64,000 bases of DNA from Pampus argenteus (taxonomy: Eukaryota > Chordata > Actinopteri > Scombriformes > Stromateidae), in NCBI GenBank assembly GCA_036937835.1, contig CM072881.1, forward strand, positions 5,859,501-5,923,500, written 5' to 3'. The position numbers were made by a program, and so were the translations under genes. Below the pieces are notes generated by a model that made no database searches, was not told the origin of the DNA, and saw nothing but the letters and a program-made list of their open reading frames with translations. Below are positions 63,683-64,000 of this stretch, piece after piece (the stretch's first letter is position 1; every line of letters starts with the position of its first letter).

Positions 63683-63763
63683 CTTATGTGGTAGGAAGAG
63701 CGAACTGACTGCTGCTAAAAGATTTGTGGTATCCTGGGCATCCCTTTGGCCACAGATCACGAT
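63683..63763 (-). CDS. spata20: Penultimate coding exon of spata20 (spermatogenesis-associated 20, DUF255 thioredoxin-like family)
   Basis: Eighty-one nucleotides encode 27 residues beginning IVICGQRDAQDT and ending SSLFLPHK, in phase 0 at both ends. This matches the IVLCG...KDT...IPNK segment near the C terminus of SPATA20/YyaL proteins, which have an N-terminal thioredoxin-like domain followed by a six-hairpin glycosidase-like domain; the cellular role is poorly known and linked to sperm development. The acceptor is strong (CCTCTTTTTCTTTTTAG, exon from 63763), and the donor reads CACATAAG then GTAAAT (63683/63682). Joining to the exon at 49165 gives K followed by VLMLLDGD, as in the family. 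Earlier exons lie beyond the right edge. The identification rests on family features recalled without a search. Confidence 0.93.
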
Positions 63764-64000
63764 CTAAAAAGAAAAAGAGGAGAGGAGAGGAGAGAAAATA
63801 TGAAGGAAAGGGAATAAGGAAGAGAGATAACAAGATGAAAGAGTATGAATAGAGTGATATAAGAAGGGAAAGGTGACACATAAGAGGAGAGGAGTGGGGG
63901 AGGAGGTGCTCGAGGTCACTACTGGATTTGTAGCAGTAACAAGGGAGGCAGGTGTTTTCTCTGGGACTGCTTCGCCCTGGAGCTCGTTACCCTCATCCCG
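63764..64000 (-). other. spata20: Partial spata20 intron at the right edge
   Basis: This is the 3' portion of the intron before the 81-nt exon. On the minus strand it is strongly pyrimidine-rich (repeated TCTCC and CTCTTTTTC) up to the AG at 63764. I could not recognise the preceding exon (expected to end with a K-Q pair) inside the last 100 bases, so it is probably outside the window. Confidence 0.6.

Noticed and set aside
63900..64000. Possible preceding spata20 exon at the right edge
   Set aside because: No frame gives the expected segment ending in a K-Q pair before a GT donor. An A-K-Q reading near 63967 is followed by TCC, so no splice is possible there.

Overview
The window is ordinary nuclear DNA of a vertebrate, most likely a percomorph teleost. 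It has split genes with GT-AG introns and one AT-AC intron, very dense (CA)n/(TG)n microsatellites, Tc1-like DNA transposon relics, L2/Rex-like LINE reverse-transcriptase relics, and dispersed repeats (the 'gctaacgtttgctaattagc' and 'ggtggcgcta' families) that I know from spiny-rayed fish. Almost all of the 64 kb is intron or intergenic sequence, and only about 590 bases are supported as coding.

Two genes are recognisable, both on the minus strand. At the right edge lies the 3' end of spata20: an 81-nt penultimate exon (63683-63763) and the terminal exon with stop codon (49165 down to 48971). They are separated by a 14.5-kb intron with matching phase-0 GT-AG boundaries. The 3' UTR probably runs to an AATAAA at 48256-48251. 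About 20 kb of repeat-rich intergenic DNA follows. Next comes a CpG-rich, CCAAT-box-rich promoter region (about 27.4-28.45 kb), a probable 5' UTR exon with a strong donor at 27403/27402, and the first coding exon (26491-26801) of a T-type calcium channel alpha-1 subunit, best matching cacna1g (Cav3.1). Everything left of 26491 is cacna1g intron 1; I found no second exon in it. The order spata20 then cacna1g in the same orientation matches what I know of the human 17q21 neighbourhood and supports both gene names.

The most notable observation is that cacna1g intron 1 begins with a perfect U12-type AT-AC donor (ATATCCTTTT). A strong U2-type donor lies 74 nt further in, out of frame with the first. 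The start region also has two adjacent ATG codons. If the proposed 5' UTR intron is spliced, a long upstream reading frame ends in a TGA overlapping the first ATG.

Other points are two short near-perfect hairpins 270 bp apart at 20.1-20.4 kb, a 165-bp (CA) tract about 0.6 kb upstream of the cacna1g promoter region, a nested repeat inside a LINE relic, and a purine pentamer flanking the small spata20 exon on both sides. I saw no tRNA, rRNA, CRISPR array, viral gene or novel multi-gene system. The two genes are physical neighbours with no evident functional link.
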